A DNA stretch of 64,000 nt, from the NCBI GenBank assembly GCA_002069975.1, contig MWCJ01000004.1:21402-85401 (forward strand), written 5' to 3'. The notes under the pieces are model-generated. The model was not told the origin of the DNA, ran no database searches, and saw only the letters and a list, made by a program, of their open reading frames with translations. The DNA is from Bacteroidetes bacterium ADurb.Bin217. GTDB taxonomy: Bacteria; Bacteroidota; Bacteroidia; Bacteroidales; UBA1715. The position numbers and the translations under genes are program-made. The first letter of the stretch is position 1. Each line of letters begins with the position of its first letter. Positions 9,947 to 18,657 of the stretch are shown piece by piece.

Positions 9947-10705
9947 ATGAAAACACATCATTCACATCATTCTTCAGGAATTGGTTTTGCCGGTTTATTA
10001 ATTGTAATTGGCGGACTATTGTTAAGTGTAAAACTCAATATTTTTCCCGATTCGTTTGCATCAGTAATTATATCGTGGCAAATGTTGCTTGTAGTATTAG
10101 GTTTATATAATCTATACAAAAAGAATTTTATGGCAGCTACTGTACTTACAGGTGTTGGTTTATTCTTTATAGTGCCACTTATTGCAAGTTTACCCAATAG
10201 TTTTATCACAGATTTACCTCAGAATTATTTTGGCACATTTTGGCCGGTATTATTAATTTTTGCAGGTATTCTTATAGTTGTTAAACGTACATGTAAAACT
10301 TCCGATGGCCCTATAGGTACCTGTGGGCATTTTAAACAACATGCTCCTAAAAGTACGTGGGAAAATACCAATGGTTTTGTGTACAAAAATTCATCGTTTC
10401 AGACGTCGGAACATATTGTGTTAGACCCTGAATTCAAAGGTGGTGAAATACAAATTTCTTTTGGCGAAACAACTCTTGACTTGCGTAAAACTACCTTAGC
10501 CGACGAACAAGTAGTTTTGAATATTAAAGTATCGTTTGGTTCGCTGGTGTTATATGTGCCATACAACTGGAATGTGCAACCTCAAGTTGAAGCTGCTTTT
10601 GGTGGATTTGAGGACAAACGCTATGGAGCCGAAGTTGCTACTGATAATAAAGCTCTTATAATTCGTGGAAATGTAACGTTTGGAAATGCAGAATTACGAA
10701 ATTAA
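9947..10705 (+). CDS. LiaF-like membrane protein (DUF5668 + C-terminal beta domain)
   Basis: 252 residues. A His-rich N-terminus (KTHHSHHSSG) precedes three to four membrane segments (about 12-110: GFAGLLIVIGGLLLSVKL, MLLVVLGLYNLY, FWPVLLIFAGILIVV). The C-terminal domain (about 150-252) has the repeated GGEIQISFGETTLDL / VKVSFGSLVLYVPYNW / GNVTFGNAEL pattern of the LiaF/YvqF cell-wall-stress family. In Firmicutes LiaF restrains a stress-sensing kinase. In Bacteroidota this protein usually sits beside a LytTR regulator, as here (next gene 14 bases on), so a membrane sensor or anti-regulator role is plausible but unproven. Confidence 0.75.
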   Translation: MKTHHSHHSSGIGFAGLLIVIGGLLLSVKLNIFPDSFASVIISWQMLLVVLGLYNLYKKNFMAATVLTGVGLFFIVPLIASLPNSFITDLPQNYFGTFWPVLLIFAGILIVVKRTCKTSDGPIGTCGHFKQHAPKSTWENTNGFVYKNSSFQTSEHIVLDPEFKGGEIQISFGETTLDLRKTTLADEQVVLNIKVSFGSLVLYVPYNWNVQPQVEAAFGGFEDKRYGAEVATDNKALIIRGNVTFGNAELRN

Positions 10706-10719
10706 TCTGTGTAGAAAAA

Positions 10720-11535
10720 ATGACACATTTTGCTCTTCAATCATATAAAAAAACAGTGTTGTATGTGCTTTTGTATATAGCTTTTGCTGTAGTATTGGCA
10801 GGTATGTTGTATGGTTCGAGTTCGGTATGCTTTGCTTCATTATTGGCTATATCTTTAGTGTTTTCAGTAGTATTTGCCGCACTCACTATTCCACTTTGGA
10901 TGTTTGTGCAATTTGTTGAATCGCAATTACGAAGAGAATTTCAACAGTATATAAATATTGTTGCTCTGTGTATTGTATTCCAAACAATACTTTTAGCAAT
11001 TACAAGTGCAAGTGCATATGGAATTTTAGATGTTGTACAGTGGCATATATTTGTTTTGTATATGCCTATTCTTTTATGTATAGGAATTTTGGGATTTTGC
11101 TTTGTATATCAATCGTATAGATTTGTAAAGGTTTCAAATGATTCATCGACTATCATTGATAATTCTTCTGTTTCAATAGAATCTGAACAAGAACCCCAAG
11201 CAGAAATTGTAGAACGAATCAGTGTAAAACATGGTCAAAAAATTCATGTTATTCCGGTAGAAACTATTCAATATTTGCAGGCAGAAGGCGATTATGTAAT
11301 GATTTATACAAACGATTCAAAATATTTGAAAGAACAAACAATGAAATATTTCGAATCGCATCTGTCAAATGATATATTTGTTCGAATTCATCGGTCGTAT
11401 ATTGTTAATGTTCATGTTATTTCGAACGTACAATTGTACGAAAAACAGCAATATATTATTACACTTCGCTCGGGTTTGGTTATTAAAGCAAGTGCTGCAG
11501 GGTATAAATTATTGAAACAACGATTGCAGTTATAG
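10720..11535 (+). CDS. Membrane-anchored LytTR DNA-binding regulator
   Basis: 271 residues. Four hydrophobic helices fill the first 130 residues, followed by a polar linker (SSTIIDNSSVSIESEQEP) and a C-terminal LytTR domain (about 170-270) with IQYLQAEGDYVMIYT, FVRIHRSYIVNV and a terminal ASAAGYKLLKQRL. There is no receiver domain, so control probably comes through the membrane part or the LiaF-like partner encoded immediately upstream. LytTR domains bind DNA through beta-strand loops. The palindrome at the operon promoter is a candidate autoregulatory site. Confidence 0.8.
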   Translation: MTHFALQSYKKTVLYVLLYIAFAVVLAGMLYGSSSVCFASLLAISLVFSVVFAALTIPLWMFVQFVESQLRREFQQYINIVALCIVFQTILLAITSASAYGILDVVQWHIFVLYMPILLCIGILGFCFVYQSYRFVKVSNDSSTIIDNSSVSIESEQEPQAEIVERISVKHGQKIHVIPVETIQYLQAEGDYVMIYTNDSKYLKEQTMKYFESHLSNDIFVRIHRSYIVNVHVISNVQLYEKQQYIITLRSGLVIKASAAGYKLLKQRLQL

Positions 11536-11655
11536 TGTAACGTAGAGTTACAATAGTAAAGATAATTTATTTTGGATATTGGTATATGTGGCTTGTGTAA
11601 ATAACCCATACCAAAAATACACGTGTATGGAAATTATAAGAATAACCCTATAGCA

Positions 11656-12162
11656 TTACTTCCACCACGGGCCTCGCTGTACCATTATTTTCCAGCCATG
11701 GGGAGTTTTTATTAATTCACCTATTTTCAATCGAAATGTTTGATTTTGATATGACACAAATGCAGTAGCTTCTGTCAATTCTATGCCTTTCCAATTTTCA
11801 ATTCTATAGTCTACCGAATCAAACCGGAGTTGCTGCCAAAATTCGTTGGTTTCAGTATTTCTAAAGGTTCTAAACGCTTTTTGCAAACTGTCAACATCAA
11901 ATACTTTGAGTTTTTGCATCCGTTCAAATTGTTCAAGTTGCTTCTCCTTTTCAGAGTTTGGGGTAGGGTGTTGTTGTGCAAGCAACAAGCGAATTTCCTC
12001 TTCACTTACCCAAATATTCGCAGACTCATCTATTGCATTGGTTTTGAATGCAGTGAATACATAGTTGCAAAATTCCGGTACAGTATCATACTGCTTTGTA
12101 GGAGTATCACAACTCATAAGAAAGATTGTGAAACATAGAAGGAGGGAGAAACGGGGAATCAT
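11656..12162 (-). CDS. Small lipoprotein, unknown function
   Basis: 168 residues with lipoprotein signal LLCFTIFLMSC (Cys18). The mature protein has a helical, glutamine-rich middle (QLEQFERMQKLKVFDVDSLQKAFRTF) and ends with a strand-rich segment, ATAFVSYQNQTFRLKIGELIKTPHGWKIMVQRGPWW. The tail resembles the SnoaL/DUF4878-like small lipoproteins that end in a W-containing beta-strand, but I cannot assign a family. Its 5' leader holds a C-rich repeat tract like that before leuB. Confidence 0.6.
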   Translation of the reverse strand: MIPRFSLLLCFTIFLMSCDTPTKQYDTVPEFCNYVFTAFKTNAIDESANIWVSEEEIRLLLAQQHPTPNSEKEKQLEQFERMQKLKVFDVDSLQKAFRTFRNTETNEFWQQLRFDSVDYRIENWKGIELTEATAFVSYQNQTFRLKIGELIKTPHGWKIMVQRGPWWK

Positions 12163-12164
12163 AG

Positions 12165-12197
12165 GATTAAGGGTATAAAGGTGTATGGGTTTAGGGA
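12165..12197 (-). repeat. C-rich (sense strand) telomere-like repeat in a 5' leader
   Basis: The plus strand reads aagggtataaaggtgtatgggtttaggg-type sequence. In the sense orientation of the downstream lipoprotein this is CCCTAAACCC then ACACCTTTATACCCTTAATCC, ending 3 bases before the ATG. It is clearly related to the larger tract before leuB (30201-30352) and lies in the same orientation relative to its gene. Confidence 0.55.
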
Positions 12198-12235
12198 TGA
12201 GTTTTGAAATATGGGATTTTCTGTGCTAAAAACAG

Positions 12236-12360
12236 CTGTGATAATCCGTGTAATTTGCTAATGCGGAACACGTCTGTGGTGAAAAATAAGGAATGTAAAA
12301 GGCAACCCAAGGGATTGCCTCTACAAATCAATATTTGTGTCTTAGTGCCTTTGTGGCAAA
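12236..12360. repeat. Degenerate intergenic repeats (rRNA- and protein-free)
   Basis: Three short elements lie between leuD and the lipoprotein gene: ATAATCCGTGTAATTTG with GTCTGTGGTGAAAAA; a hairpin AGGCAACCC (12300-12308) with GGGATTGCCT (12311-12320); and CTTAGTGCCTTTGTGGCAAA (12340-12360). From memory these resemble intergenic repeat fragments common in Bacteroidota genomes. No coding potential. Confidence 0.4.
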
Positions 12361-12375
12361 GAGAGTATACCTTAA

Positions 12376-12972
12376 TTAACCTTTATATTTTTTTTCAAAC
12401 GCCTCTATTTCCGGCAATTTGCTTATTAAATAGTCTATATCGTCGAATCCGTTGAGCAAACAATCTTTTTTGTATGCATTGATTTCGAATCCTTCCGATT
12501 CGTTGGTAGCCACCAAAGTAATTGTTTGGTTTACCAAATCCACTTTAAGTTCAGTTGCAGGATTTGCATCAACTGCTGCAAATATTTTAGCCAAAAATGC
12601 TTCAGAAACTTGTACGGGTAATACACCATTGTTAAGTACATTGTTTTTGAAAATATCGGCAAAAAAGCTTGACACTACTACTTTGAAACCATAGTCGGCT
12701 ATGGCCCATGCTGCATGTTCGCGGCTCGATCCACAGCCAAAGTTTTTGCCGCCTACCAATATGCAACCACTATATTTTGGGTTATTTAGCGGAAAATCTG
12801 CTATTGGTTGATTGTTTTTGTCGTATCTCCAGTCGCGGAATAAATTGTCGCCAAATCCTTTTTTATCGGTTGCTTTCAAAAAACGAGCAGGTATAATTTG
12901 GTCAGTATCTATTTCTTCTATTGGAATAGGTACTACACGCGATATTGTTGTTATAAATTTTTCTATTGCCAT
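12376..12972 (-). CDS. leuD: 3-isopropylmalate dehydratase small subunit
   Basis: 198 residues, the usual size. It has the LeuD swivel domain with [11 protein letters not shown] near the start, then [18 protein letters not shown] (about 73-90), the substrate-specificity loop and subunit core, and [18 protein letters not shown]. It pairs with LeuC to isomerise 2-isopropylmalate to 3-isopropylmalate in leucine synthesis. Last gene of leuA-leuC-leuD; the 57-base gap to leuC is low-complexity A/T repeat. Expression should be governed by the attenuator upstream of leuA. Confidence 0.97.
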   Translation of the reverse strand: MAIEKFITTISRVVPIPIEEIDTDQIIPARFLKATDKKGFGDNLFRDWRYDKNNQPIADFPLNNPKYSGCILVGGKNFGCGSSREHAAWAIADYGFKVVVSSFFADIFKNNVLNNGVLPVQVSEAFLAKIFAAVDANPATELKVDLVNQTITLVATNESEGFEINAYKKDCLLNGFDDIDYLISKLPEIEAFEKKYKG

Positions 12973-13029
12973 TGATATAATTTTTAATTATAAATTATTA
13001 ATTTTTAATTGTTTGAGTTTCACTCAAGT

Positions 13030-14427
13030 TTATAAAAATTCTCGTGGGTCAGTAATTTTTCCGGTAATAATTGCAGCAGCAGCGGTAAGCGGACTGGCAA
13101 GTATAGTACGAGCTCCCGGACCTTGACGACCTTCGAAGTTACGGTTCGACGTTGCTACACAATATTTACCCGAAGGTACTTTGTCTTCGTTCATTGCCAA
13201 ACAACTCGAACAACCCGGTTGGCGAAGTTCTACATCGGCTTCGGCAAATATTTTATCAAGACCTTCTTCTTTTATTTGTTTTTCAACCAAATACGAACCC
13301 GGAACTATATAGGTATTGATATGTGGTGCACGTTTGCGACCTTTAAGCATAGCAGCCAACAATCGGAAATCTTCGATACGACCATTGGTACAACTTCCTA
13401 CAAATACCCAATCTACTTCTTTTCCAAGCAATTGTTGTTCGGGTTCAAACCCCATATATTGTAATGCTTTAACAAATGTATCTTTAGTTGAAGGGTCTAC
13501 CGATGCCAACGAAGGAATTTTATCCGTAATTTTCATACCCAATCCCGGATTGGTTCCGTAGGTAATCATAGGAATAATATCGGCTGCATCGAATGTATAT
13601 TCTTTATCGAATGTAGCATCGGCATCGGAATATAATTGTTTCCATGTTGCTACCGCTTTGTCGAAATCGGCACCTTGTGGAGCATATTTTCTACCTTTTA
13701 CGTAATCAAATGTTTTTTGGTCGGGAGCAATCATGCCACCGCGAGCACCAAGTTCTATACTCATATTACATACTGTCATACGTGCTTCCATACTCATATT
13801 GCGGATAGTACTTCCTGCATATTCTATAAAATATCCGGTAGCACCACTTGCAGTAAGTTTCGAAAGAATGTATAAAATTACGTCTTTTGAAGTAACTCCT
13901 TTACCAAGTTCACCATCTATGGTAATGCGCATACGTTTTGGTTTTGGCTGCATAATACACTGACTTGCAAATACCATTTCAACCTCGCTGGTACCAACAC
14001 CAAACGCTACCGCACCAAATGCACCGTGTGTAGATGTATGGCTATCGCCACATACTATAGTCATTCCCGGTTGTGTGTACCCCAATTCAGGTCCCACAAC
14101 GTGTACAATGCCATTGAACTCATCGCCCAAACCATAATATGTAATACCATGACGAGCACTATTTTCTTTAAGTTTTTCAACCTGAAATGCCGATAAATAT
14201 TCTTTTATCGGTAAATGTTGATCCATAGTAGGAATGTTGTGATCGGCAGTAGCCGTAATTTGTGAAGGGCGAAACACTTTTCGTCCACGTCCTTCTATTC
14301 CGGTAAATGCTTGGGGACTTGTAACCTCATGAATAAACTGACGGTCGATGTATAATATACTTGGACCATCTTGTATCTCTGTCACCACGTGCGCATCCCA
14401 AATTTTGTCAAATAAGGTTTTTCCCAT
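13030..14427 (-). CDS. leuC: 3-isopropylmalate dehydratase large subunit
   Basis: 465 residues of the aconitase superfamily. The [4Fe-4S] ligands are visible: the Cys in [14 protein letters not shown] and the two in [20 protein letters not shown]. Substrate motifs include [14 protein letters not shown] and [15 protein letters not shown]. It forms the active heterodimer with LeuD encoded downstream. It follows leuA by 103 bases of A/T-rich repeat-like sequence, with no terminator in between, so the three genes read as one operon. Confidence 0.97.
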   Translation of the reverse strand: MGKTLFDKIWDAHVVTEIQDGPSILYIDRQFIHEVTSPQAFTGIEGRGRKVFRPSQITATADHNIPTMDQHLPIKEYLSAFQVEKLKENSARHGITYYGLGDEFNGIVHVVGPELGYTQPGMTIVCGDSHTSTHGAFGAVAFGVGTSEVEMVFASQCIMQPKPKRMRITIDGELGKGVTSKDVILYILSKLTASGATGYFIEYAGSTIRNMSMEARMTVCNMSIELGARGGMIAPDQKTFDYVKGRKYAPQGADFDKAVATWKQLYSDADATFDKEYTFDAADIIPMITYGTNPGLGMKITDKIPSLASVDPSTKDTFVKALQYMGFEPEQQLLGKEVDWVFVGSCTNGRIEDFRLLAAMLKGRKRAPHINTYIVPGSYLVEKQIKEEGLDKIFAEADVELRQPGCSSCLAMNEDKVPSGKYCVATSNRNFEGRQGPGARTILASPLTAAAAIITGKITDPREFL

Positions 14428-14530
14428 TGTTTATATAATTTTATTGTTCAATATTATGTTTCATTTTTATAGAGCAAATGTAACCAAAAATTAAAAATTC
14501 ATAATTAATAATTAACAATTTACAATTATT

Positions 14531-16027
14531 TTACTCCATTGATTTACTAATAGCATCAACAAACGCTTCAACCGAAGCTGTTACAATATCGGTATCGGCA
14601 CCAAATCCGTAGTATATAGTTTTGTTACATTCTATTTGCACGTTTACTTGTCCAAAATCGTCGCTGCCATTGTTGAATCCTTGGATTAAAAATTCAAGTA
14701 ATTTTATTTCTTTATCAATTAACTTTTTCACGGCATTGTACGAAGCATCTACCGGACCATCACCCATAGCTGTTTCGGTTTTGGTTTCGCCTTGTATGAT
14801 TAACGACACTGTAGCCGACGGAATCATAGATTTACCACATACTACTTGCAACGAATCCAATTTAATGGCACGATTGGCATCGCGTTGTTCTTTGCCTACC
14901 AATACTAGTAAATCGTTGTCTTTTACTTCTTTTTTCACATCGGCTAAATGCAAAAAGTCTTGATATGTTTTGTCTAAATCGGCACCGTCAATTTTGAATC
15001 CCAACAATTCCAAACGATGGCGTAACGCAGCACGTCCACTACGAGCGGTAAGGATAATAGACGATTCGTCAACACCTACATCTTTTGGGTCAATAATTTC
15101 GTAATTCTCACGATTTTTCAATACTCCGTCTTGATGTATTCCCGATGAATGAGCAAATGCATTTTTACCTACAATTGCTTTGTTTGCTTGCACGGGACTT
15201 TTCATTAACCGTTGCACCAAACGGCTGGTTTGCAAAATACGAGGAGTAACAATATCGGTATACACACCTAATTTATGGCTTTTTATTGCCATTACCACTT
15301 CTTCTAAAGCAGTGTTCCCGGCACGTTCACCTACACCGTTCAAAGTTACTTCCACCTGTCGAGCACCATTATATACCCCCGACATGGTGTTGGCAGTAGC
15401 CATTCCCAAATCGTTGTGGCAATGGGTAGAAAGAATAGCTTTGTGAATATTTGGCACATTATCAATTAAATATTTAATTTTTGCACCATATTCATGTGGT
15501 AAGCAATAGCCGGTAGTATCGGGGATATTAACTACGGTAGCACCTGCAGCAATTACTGCTTCTACCATGCGAGCAAGATATTCATTTTCGCTTCGTCCTG
15601 CATCTTCACAATAGAATTCAATATCTTCTACAAATTTTTTGGCATATTTTACGGCATCAACACCACGGCGAATAATTTCTTCGGGTGTAGAATTTAATTT
15701 AGACACAATATGATACGGAGACACGCCAATACCGGTATGAATTCGCGGGCGTTTTGCATATTTAAGTGCATCGGCTGCTACTTCAATATCTTTTTGTACT
15801 GCACGGGTCAATCCGCAGATAATGGGATTGGTAACAGCTTTTGATATTTGCACTACCGAATCGAAATCACCGGGACTCGAAATTGGAAATCCTGCTTCGA
15901 TAATGTCAACACCAAGGAGTTCTAAAGCTTTTGCAACTTCAATTTTTTCAACCATGTTTAATTGATTTCCCGGAGCTTGTTCGCCATCTCGCAATGTAGT
16001 GTCGAACACAAAAACTTTATCATTCAT
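14531..16027 (-). CDS. leuA: 2-isopropylmalate synthase
   Basis: 498 residues. The TIM barrel carries [13 protein letters not shown] at the start and the metal-binding [14 protein letters not shown] motif near the middle, followed by GNTALEEVV and a linker. The C-terminal LeuA allosteric domain (about 365-498) normally gives leucine feedback inhibition. It condenses 2-oxoisovalerate with acetyl-CoA, the first committed step to leucine. It is preceded by a leader peptide and terminator, so both transcription attenuation and allostery probably act on it. Confidence 0.96.
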   Translation of the reverse strand: MNDKVFVFDTTLRDGEQAPGNQLNMVEKIEVAKALELLGVDIIEAGFPISSPGDFDSVVQISKAVTNPIICGLTRAVQKDIEVAADALKYAKRPRIHTGIGVSPYHIVSKLNSTPEEIIRRGVDAVKYAKKFVEDIEFYCEDAGRSENEYLARMVEAVIAAGATVVNIPDTTGYCLPHEYGAKIKYLIDNVPNIHKAILSTHCHNDLGMATANTMSGVYNGARQVEVTLNGVGERAGNTALEEVVMAIKSHKLGVYTDIVTPRILQTSRLVQRLMKSPVQANKAIVGKNAFAHSSGIHQDGVLKNRENYEIIDPKDVGVDESSIILTARSGRAALRHRLELLGFKIDGADLDKTYQDFLHLADVKKEVKDNDLLVLVGKEQRDANRAIKLDSLQVVCGKSMIPSATVSLIIQGETKTETAMGDGPVDASYNAVKKLIDKEIKLLEFLIQGFNNGSDDFGQVNVQIECNKTIYYGFGADTDIVTASVEAFVDAISKSME

Positions 16028-16051
16028 ATCTGTTAATTTTTAAATATTTCA

Positions 16052-16090
16052 CAAAAAACAAAAACCCCCAAAGCTTAGTAGCAAAGGGGG
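16052..16090 (-). terminator. Leucine attenuator terminator hairpin
   Basis: Read on the minus strand, CCCCC (16090-16086) and GGGGG (16069-16065) form a stem. A TTT/TTT internal loop, a further GC/GC pair and a TACTAA loop sit inside it. The run TTTTTGTTTTTT follows immediately (16064-16053), which is the pattern of an intrinsic terminator. It lies 60 bases downstream of the leader peptide stop and 25 bases before leuA. Confidence 0.8.
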
Positions 16091-16146
16091 CTTCTTAGTA
16101 ATTTTATTATTGTTACTCATATTACTGCATAAACCAACAACCCCCT
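16086..16146 (-). promoter_or_regulatory. Antiterminator pairing region of the leu leader
   Basis: AGGGGGTT (16146-16139 on the minus strand) can pair with AGCCCCCT, which includes the 5' arm of the terminator (16090-16086). The two structures are therefore mutually exclusive. The upstream arm begins only 5 bases after the leader stop codon, where a stalled or terminating ribosome would decide which forms. The palindrome CATTAGCTAATG (16149-16160) overlaps the leader stop. Confidence 0.65.
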
Positions 16147-16150
16147 AGCA

Positions 16151-16198
16151 TTAGCTAATGAGCAGCAGGTTGAGTAATATGGTAATTATTTGATTCAT
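16151..16198 (-). CDS. leuL: Leucine operon leader peptide (15 residues)
   Basis: ATG at 16198 opens a 15-codon frame, MNQIITILLNLLLIS, ending in TAA at 16151. Five of 15 codons are leucine (TTA CTC ... CTG CTG CTC), clustered in LLNLLL just before the stop. The frame starts about 12 bases after the predicted transcription start and is followed by the antiterminator and terminator. This is the classic layout of a leucine-sensing attenuation leader. The symbol leuL is used by analogy with enterobacteria; homology is not implied. Confidence 0.8.
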   Translation of the reverse strand: MNQIITILLNLLLIS

Positions 16199-16216
16199 AT
16201 ATTTGTTTATTTGATG

Positions 16217-16247
16217 CAAATTTATTTTAATTTATATAATAGTCAAA
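16217..16247 (-). promoter_or_regulatory. Promoter of the leu operon
   Basis: On the minus strand TTTG (16247-16244), exactly 19 bases, then TAAATTTG (16224-16217): a near-ideal Bacteroidota promoter. Predicted transcription start is about 16210, twelve bases before the leader ATG. It sits within 30 bases of the cysN/C stop codon. Confidence 0.7.
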
Positions 16248-16273
16248 TATTTTAGAGAAAAATTACAAAAAAA

Positions 16274-18190
16274 TTATTTTTTATATCCTTTTTCGGTTAT
16301 ATAAACGAGTATTTTTTGAACATTATCTTCTATATCCTGAGGTTTACAAACTATATGAGCTTGCTGTGGGATGTCGTAATTACAATCTACTCCAGGTAAA
16401 TTATCAATAGTTCCTTGTTCTATACGTTTGTACAACTCGGGTTTGTTTTGTTTGCAATAACTCAAATCGGCATCCATATATACCAATGTAAATCTGTGTT
16501 CGCCAATAATTGTAGCTACTTGCTTACGTACAGTATCATCGGCCGAAATAAACGAACAAATAGTAATAATACCTTGATCATTCAATACTTTACAAACTTC
16601 GGCAACACGACGTAAATTTTCGGCTCTGTCGACTGGCGAAAAATCAAGTTCTTTCGATAAGCCACTACGAACAGTACTTCCGTCGAATAATACGATCACC
16701 GCATCTTGATTGAACAATTGTCGTTCAAGCGAATATGCCAGTTGGTTTTTGCCTGAACCATGTAATCCGGTTATCCATATAGTAGAGCCCTTTTGGCGAT
16801 ATCGAGTTTCGTATTCTTGTTCAGATATTAATCCAATACCGGTATCTATCTTTTGTTTATCGGCATCGGTAATTCGTTGTGGCAATCCGTCGGCATGAAT
16901 TTTATCTAAAATCATTCCTACCGCACATGTATTATGTGATACAGGGTCAATTAACACAAATGAACCTGTATTTCTATTTTTTTTGTATGCATCGAAAAAT
17001 AATGGTTTTACCGTAGTAATAACTACACGACCAATTTCATTAAGTTCTAAATGTGTTACATCAAATTTTTCGAGCGAATTCACATCAACTTTGTATCGAA
17101 TGGTATCAAACCGAGCTTTTGTTGTATTTGTATTATGTTTTATATAAAACTGTGTTGATGGATTCATTGGTTTTTCATCCATCCACACCAACATAGCTTC
17201 AAATTGACGCTCTACATGTGGTAAATTATCAGGGTGAACTAACATTTCACCTCGCGAAATATCTATTTCGTGAGCCAAAGTAACGGTAACCGATTGTGGT
17301 GGAAAAGCTTGTTCTAATTCGCCATCGTAAGTAACAATAGATGTAACTGTAGATGTTTTACGCGAAGGCAGCACCATTACCGTGTCACCTTTTTTTATAA
17401 TTCCCGAAGCTACTTTAGCACAAAATCCACGAAAATCGCGATCGGGACGAGATACATATTGTACCGGATACCGTAAATCTTCGAAATTTCTATCGCTGCT
17501 TATATGAACTGTTTCCAAAAAGTCGAGCATACATTTACCTTTGTACCATGCCATTTTTTGTGATGCATCTACCACATTGTCTCCTTTGAGAGCAGAAAGA
17601 GGAATAAACTGAACATCAGGAATATCGAGTTGCGAAACAAATTGTTTGTATTCTTCGCAAATTTCGTGAAACCGCGATTCACTAAAATCTACTAAATCCA
17701 TTTTATTTACCGCTAATACCACATGTTTAATTCCCAATAACGAAACTAAAAAAGTATGACGGCGTGTTTGTGTAATTACACCTTTGGTAGCATCTACAAG
17801 AACTATGGCTAAATTTGCTGTAGAAGCACCGGTTACCATGTTACGAGTATATTGCTCGTGACCGGGAGTATCGGCAATTATAAATTTTCGTTTATTCGTA
17901 GAAAAATATCGATATGCTACATCTATGGTAATTCCCTGTTCTCGCTCTGCTTTTAGACCATCGAGTAATAATGCATAATCTATATCTTCGCCGGCATGAC
18001 CTATTCGTTTGCTGTCGCGTTCCAAAGCAGCAAGTTGATCTTCGTAAATCATTTTACTGTCGAACATCAATCGCCCTATAAGAGTAGATTTGCCATCGTC
18101 TACCGAACCACACGTAAGCAATCGAAGAAGATCTTTCTTCTCGTCACGATTTAAAAATTCTTGAATATCTATTTTTGAATTATTTTCCAT
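16274..18190 (-). CDS. cysN: Sulfate adenylyltransferase subunit 1 / APS kinase-like fusion
   Basis: 638 residues. The N-terminal translation-factor GTPase has P-loop GSVDDGKST (28-36), [12 protein letters not shown] and NKMDL, followed by beta-barrel domains (about 240-450). This is CysN, which drives APS formation with CysD. A CysC-like domain starts at 475. Its P-loop reads [10 protein letters not shown], with Asn482 where kinases have Ser/Thr, and the next motif is DGST (503-506) instead of [30 protein letters not shown] and [10 protein letters not shown] are retained. The kinase half may thus be altered or non-catalytic, though I believe related Bacteroidota fusions share these changes. 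No separate cysC, cysH or sulfite reductase is in the window. Confidence 0.9.
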   Translation of the reverse strand: MENNSKIDIQEFLNRDEKKDLLRLLTCGSVDDGKSTLIGRLMFDSKMIYEDQLAALERDSKRIGHAGEDIDYALLLDGLKAEREQGITIDVAYRYFSTNKRKFIIADTPGHEQYTRNMVTGASTANLAIVLVDATKGVITQTRRHTFLVSLLGIKHVVLAVNKMDLVDFSESRFHEICEEYKQFVSQLDIPDVQFIPLSALKGDNVVDASQKMAWYKGKCMLDFLETVHISSDRNFEDLRYPVQYVSRPDRDFRGFCAKVASGIIKKGDTVMVLPSRKTSTVTSIVTYDGELEQAFPPQSVTVTLAHEIDISRGEMLVHPDNLPHVERQFEAMLVWMDEKPMNPSTQFYIKHNTNTTKARFDTIRYKVDVNSLEKFDVTHLELNEIGRVVITTVKPLFFDAYKKNRNTGSFVLIDPVSHNTCAVGMILDKIHADGLPQRITDADKQKIDTGIGLISEQEYETRYRQKGSTIWITGLHGSGKNQLAYSLERQLFNQDAVIVLFDGSTVRSGLSKELDFSPVDRAENLRRVAEVCKVLNDQGIITICSFISADDTVRKQVATIIGEHRFTLVYMDADLSYCKQNKPELYKRIEQGTIDNLPGVDCNYDIPQQAHIVCKPQDIEDNVQKILVYITEKGYKK

Positions 18191-18200
18191 AATAATATGT

Positions 18201-18264
18201 CTTAATGTCTGATTGTCTTAATGTTTGATTGTCTTAATGTTTGATTGTCTTAATGTTTGATTGT
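18201..18264. repeat. Four tandem 16-bp repeats
   Basis: CTTAATGTTTGATTGT occurs four times head to tail (18201, 18217, 18233, 18249); the first copy has C for T at one position. The array lies between cysN and the S23-type gene, and the stop codon and last four codons of that gene fall inside it. Confidence 0.9.
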
Positions 18265-18608
18265 AAATATGTTATTAGTTTTTTAATTTTTATTGCTATT
18301 TTTTTACAGTCTTGTATCAATTCATCTCGTTTTTCTATAGTAATATATGAAAAATCACCTGCCAAATACAACATACTTCTTACTTCGCCGGCAGAACTTT
18401 TTGCTATTACAAGAAATTTACAAAAATCTGCATCTGAACTTCTCTCAAATCCTTCGGCAATATTGTTCATAATAGAAACGGAAGCTCTTTGTATTTGGTC
18501 TTTAAAACTATAATCTTTAATGTCTTTTACATGTATGTAAATTTTATTGCAAAATAATCTTGTGTCTTGCCACATTTCTAAATCTTCAAATTCTTTTATT
18601 GTTGCCAT
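18234..18608 (-). CDS. S23-type four-helix-bundle protein
   Basis: 124 residues matching the S23/IVS-encoded four-helix-bundle family: EFEDLEMWQDTRLFCNKIY at the start, then FKDQIQRASVSIMNNIAEGFER, FLVIAKSSAGEVRSMLYLA and a last helix ending QDCKKIAIKIKKLITYL. Family members are found inside 23S rRNA intervening sequences and as free genes in Bacteroidota; their function is not settled. Here the gene splits the usual cysD-cysN pair and is bounded on both sides by related short repeats (18201-18264 and 18621-18650), which suggests insertion as a unit. Confidence 0.85.
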   Translation of the reverse strand: MATIKEFEDLEMWQDTRLFCNKIYIHVKDIKDYSFKDQIQRASVSIMNNIAEGFERSSDADFCKFLVIAKSSAGEVRSMLYLAGDFSYITIEKRDELIQDCKKIAIKIKKLITYLQSNIKTIKH

Positions 18609-18620
18609 ACTTTACTATTT

Positions 18621-18650
18621 GACAATGAGACATTCAGACAATGAGACACT
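18621..18650. repeat. GACAATGAGACATTCAGACA-type repeat
   Basis: GACAATGAGACATTC followed by AGACAATGAGACACT sits just upstream of the S23-type gene. It shares the GACAATnAnACATTnAGACAAT pattern with the reverse complement of the tandem array at 18201-18264, and aligns closely with 33151-33177. Confidence 0.65.
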
Positions 18651-18657
18651 TAATAGA

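Noticed and set aside
18201..18264. Possible CRISPR array
   Set aside because: Four 16-bp units in direct contact with no spacers; simple tandem repeat.
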